A stretch of DNA of 64,000 bases from positions 1-64,000 of the forward strand of contig CAJXTB010000031.1 in NCBI GenBank assembly GCA_913061235.1, read 5' to 3'. How positions within the stretch are numbered: position 1 is the first letter of the stretch; every line of letters starts with the position of its first letter. Of the stretch, positions 62,419 through 64,000 are shown piece after piece. The notes under the pieces are model-generated. The model was given only the letters and a program-made list of their open reading frames with translations. It made no database searches and was not told where the DNA came from. Source of the stretch: an uncultured Pseudomonadota bacterium. Its GTDB lineage: Bacteria; Myxococcota_A; UBA796; GCA-2862545. A program made the translations under genes and the position numbers.

Positions 62419-63889
62419 GACCGTCGTACTACTAGCGCTAGCTGCATCCTTCGCATCAGCTGCGGACTCGAACGATGATGGCTGTGAAGACAGCTACTTT
62501 GATGCCAACGGAGCTTGCGTTGCCAGTAGCGCCGTCATTGGCAGTGGCGCCACCGTCGGGACGGACGCCGTTGTTGGCCCCAACAGCACTGTCGGCACAG
62601 ACACGAGCCTACAGACAGACACATTTGTGGGCGCTCGGTCTGTCCTTGTGGGACGTGTGGGACTGTCTGGTGCGCGCGTTGTCGGCAACGGAACCATCAT
62701 TGCCCGCGGCGTCTACATTGACGCGGACCACGCCATTGGTACCGACAACACCATTGGACGAGCCACGACCATTGGTGAGCGGCTGGACACAGGCGCCAAC
62801 GTCAGTATTGGCTATGGCGCCACCCTTGGAGACGATGTCACCATTGGCGCTGGCGCGGTCATCGGCTCCTTGGTCGGACTTGGTGCGAAGACGGAAGTGG
62901 AGGCCAGCGCAACGCTCGCCCGCGGCGTCACCATCGCGGACTCCACAACAGCGGGCACCATTGGTGGTGTGGTGGGACCCAACGTCTCTATCGGCGCTGA
63001 CAACATCATCGCCACCACCTCCCGCATTCGCAAAGATGCCACCCTAGGCAACGACGTCACCGTGTTGGGCAACGCGCGCATCGCACGCAGCGCAACCATC
63101 GCGAATGGCGTGACCATTGGCGCCAACGCACGCATTGGCCCAGGCGCAACGGTCACCGCAACAACGATGGTACCCGACGACGCCGTCATCCCACGCGGCG
63201 AGACCTACGACGACCCCAGCTCCGCAGGTACTCAGACCAATCCTGGGGCATCCTGTCAGACCATTCACAACGCCTTTCCAAGCTATGCCAGCGGGCCGTA
63301 CTGGGTAGATCCCACCGGTGGATCCGCAAACGACGCGGTCCAGGTCTACTGTGAGATGACAGTTTCGGACGGCGGATGGACGCGAATTGCCACCGTGGAT
63401 GCCTCAGTCTACGTGTGCTCACTAGAGCTGGCGCTAGGCAGCCCGGCCGACGTGCTGAATAGCACCGGTACCGCCTGGTTTGACTCGGCGACCGCTCAGG
63501 CATTCGCCGCGAACAATGAAGTCCTCATTGCGAACTCGCCTACCTTCTGGACTCAGTACCGCTCCGACGCCTCCAGCTTTACCTGGGAGGCGGTTGCCGA
63601 CGGCCGGGTGGGAACGGACACGAACACATCCTATGGAGTCCTGTTCAAGCGGAACTCCGGCTCGAGCTTCTCCGCCTTGCCACAGGGGCAATGCAACGCC
63701 ATCTCGGGCGGAGATTGCCTAATGGGTGGGTATTCAGGTGGTACCTGGACGAACTCGTTGGGAATCGGCTCCCACACCTCCAGCAATACGCACAACCAGG
63801 TGGCCTGCCAATCCGCGATCACCAGCAGCTGGCGAGGTCTCTTGAACCAGAACGGATGGAACCAGTCCGGTGAGGTCTATGTTCGCTGA
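62417..63889 (+). CDS. exported left-handed beta-helix/fibrinogen-like chimera
   Basis: 490 aa. Signal peptide MTVVLLALAASFASA, then about residues 35-255 a hexapeptide-repeat region (VIGSGATVGTDAVVGPNSTVG, IGYGATLGDDVTIGAGAVIG and many more [LIV]GxxxxxG units), a left-handed beta-helix as in acyltransferases but without their catalytic His or charged domains. From about 275 a fibrinogen-like domain with SCQTIHNAFPSYASGPYWVDPTG and VQVYCEMTVSDGGWTRIA. Such a fusion suits an elongated stalk with a glycan-binding head. Confidence 0.85.
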   Translation: MTVVLLALAASFASAADSNDDGCEDSYFDANGACVASSAVIGSGATVGTDAVVGPNSTVGTDTSLQTDTFVGARSVLVGRVGLSGARVVGNGTIIARGVYIDADHAIGTDNTIGRATTIGERLDTGANVSIGYGATLGDDVTIGAGAVIGSLVGLGAKTEVEASATLARGVTIADSTTAGTIGGVVGPNVSIGADNIIATTSRIRKDATLGNDVTVLGNARIARSATIANGVTIGANARIGPGATVTATTMVPDDAVIPRGETYDDPSSAGTQTNPGASCQTIHNAFPSYASGPYWVDPTGGSANDAVQVYCEMTVSDGGWTRIATVDASVYVCSLELALGSPADVLNSTGTAWFDSATAQAFAANNEVLIANSPTFWTQYRSDASSFTWEAVADGRVGTDTNTSYGVLFKRNSGSSFSALPQGQCNAISGGDCLMGGYSGGTWTNSLGIGSHTSSNTHNQVACQSAITSSWRGLLNQNGWNQSGEVYVR

Positions 63890-63944
63890 GACGTCTTGAT
63901 CTCGCACCCTAGGCCTGTTGGTGGATAAGGCGTTGTCATTGCCC
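63890..63944. other. spacer between tandem genes
   Basis: Short gap between the beta-helix gene and the next promoter. Nothing else seen. Confidence 0.5.
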
Positions 63945-63973
63945 TTGAAACTCGGGGAGTGGCAGCCTATTGT
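63945..63973 (+). promoter_or_regulatory. promoter at the right edge
   Basis: TTGAAA (63945-63950), 17 nt, TATTGT (63968-63973). Same spacing and -35 as 62363. It precedes the second copy of the 20-nt leader. Confidence 0.6.
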
Positions 63974-63980
63974 ACGGGCC

Positions 63981-64000
63981 AATCTCCGGGGAGAAACCAT
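63981..64000 (+). promoter_or_regulatory. second hairpin leader, cut by the window edge
   Basis: Exact copy of 62399-62418, ending in the first two bases of what would be the next start codon at 63999. It implies another gene of this type just beyond the window. Confidence 0.7.

Overview
The window looks like a chromosomal segment of a Myxococcota-type (deltaproteobacterial) Gram-negative bacterium. The evidence is two giant secreted proteins ending in MYXO-CTERM-like tails (small Cys motif, hydrophobic helix, Arg cluster), an AgmX/PglI-type C-terminal domain, MopE and thrombospondin type 3 calcium-binding repeats, many short lipoproteins, a eukaryote-like Ser/Thr kinase and a copper monooxygenase fused to a c-type haem motif. 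Genes are dense, on both strands, and often coupled by 4-nt ATGA/GTGA overlaps. No phage, CRISPR array or rRNA is visible; one tRNA-Leu(CAG) is present.

Layout. 1-3.0 kb: a C-terminally truncated kinase, a pair of small exported proteins and a zinc-ribbon membrane protein. 3-9.4 kb: an Ig-like lipoprotein, an MBL/beta-CASP hydrolase, a 76-aa gene with a hairpin over its ribosome binding site, a Cys-rich bufferin-like lipoprotein and an exported dikinase-like protein. 9.4-11.7 kb: MscS channel, partner protein and GST. 11.8-20.6 kb: SlyD, a copper monooxygenase operon, an APH-like kinase, a KAS III enzyme, an AlkD-like protein and lipoproteins. 20.6-32.9 kb: DJ-1/PfpI, aldo/keto reductase, a 1356-aa protein with an eCIS-associated DUF4157 domain, an ECF sigma factor with a membrane partner, a TetR pair, and scattered relics of an apparent IS91-like element. 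33-46 kb: envelope block with a fibrinogen-like protein, DUF4105, a MopE-type protein with a heptanucleotide repeat in its signal peptide, yqiJ-yqiK, an SDR and a 1275-aa TSP3 protein. 46-54.5 kb: MFS/DUF1244, Ogt, deoxycytidylate deaminase, TerB-like, ICMT, then a Fur-box-linked HmuY/TonB receptor/cytochrome c peroxidase group. 54.5-64 kb: tRNA-Leu, Cys lipoproteins, thiG-thiE and a cluster of secreted modular proteins.

The most distinctive theme is a paralogous set of exported proteins. Four (22.7, 33, 56.6 and 58.3 kb) start with the same QxGxLxDxxGxPLxG module and carry different C-termini (fibrinogen-like, glycine-rich, unknown). A fifth (62.4 kb) joins a left-handed beta-helix to a fibrinogen-like tail. 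Several share compact -35/-10 promoters with very short hairpin leaders. The 62.4-kb promoter-leader architecture recurs at the right edge, where another gene evidently begins.

Product names rest on motif recognition by eye; no database search was run.
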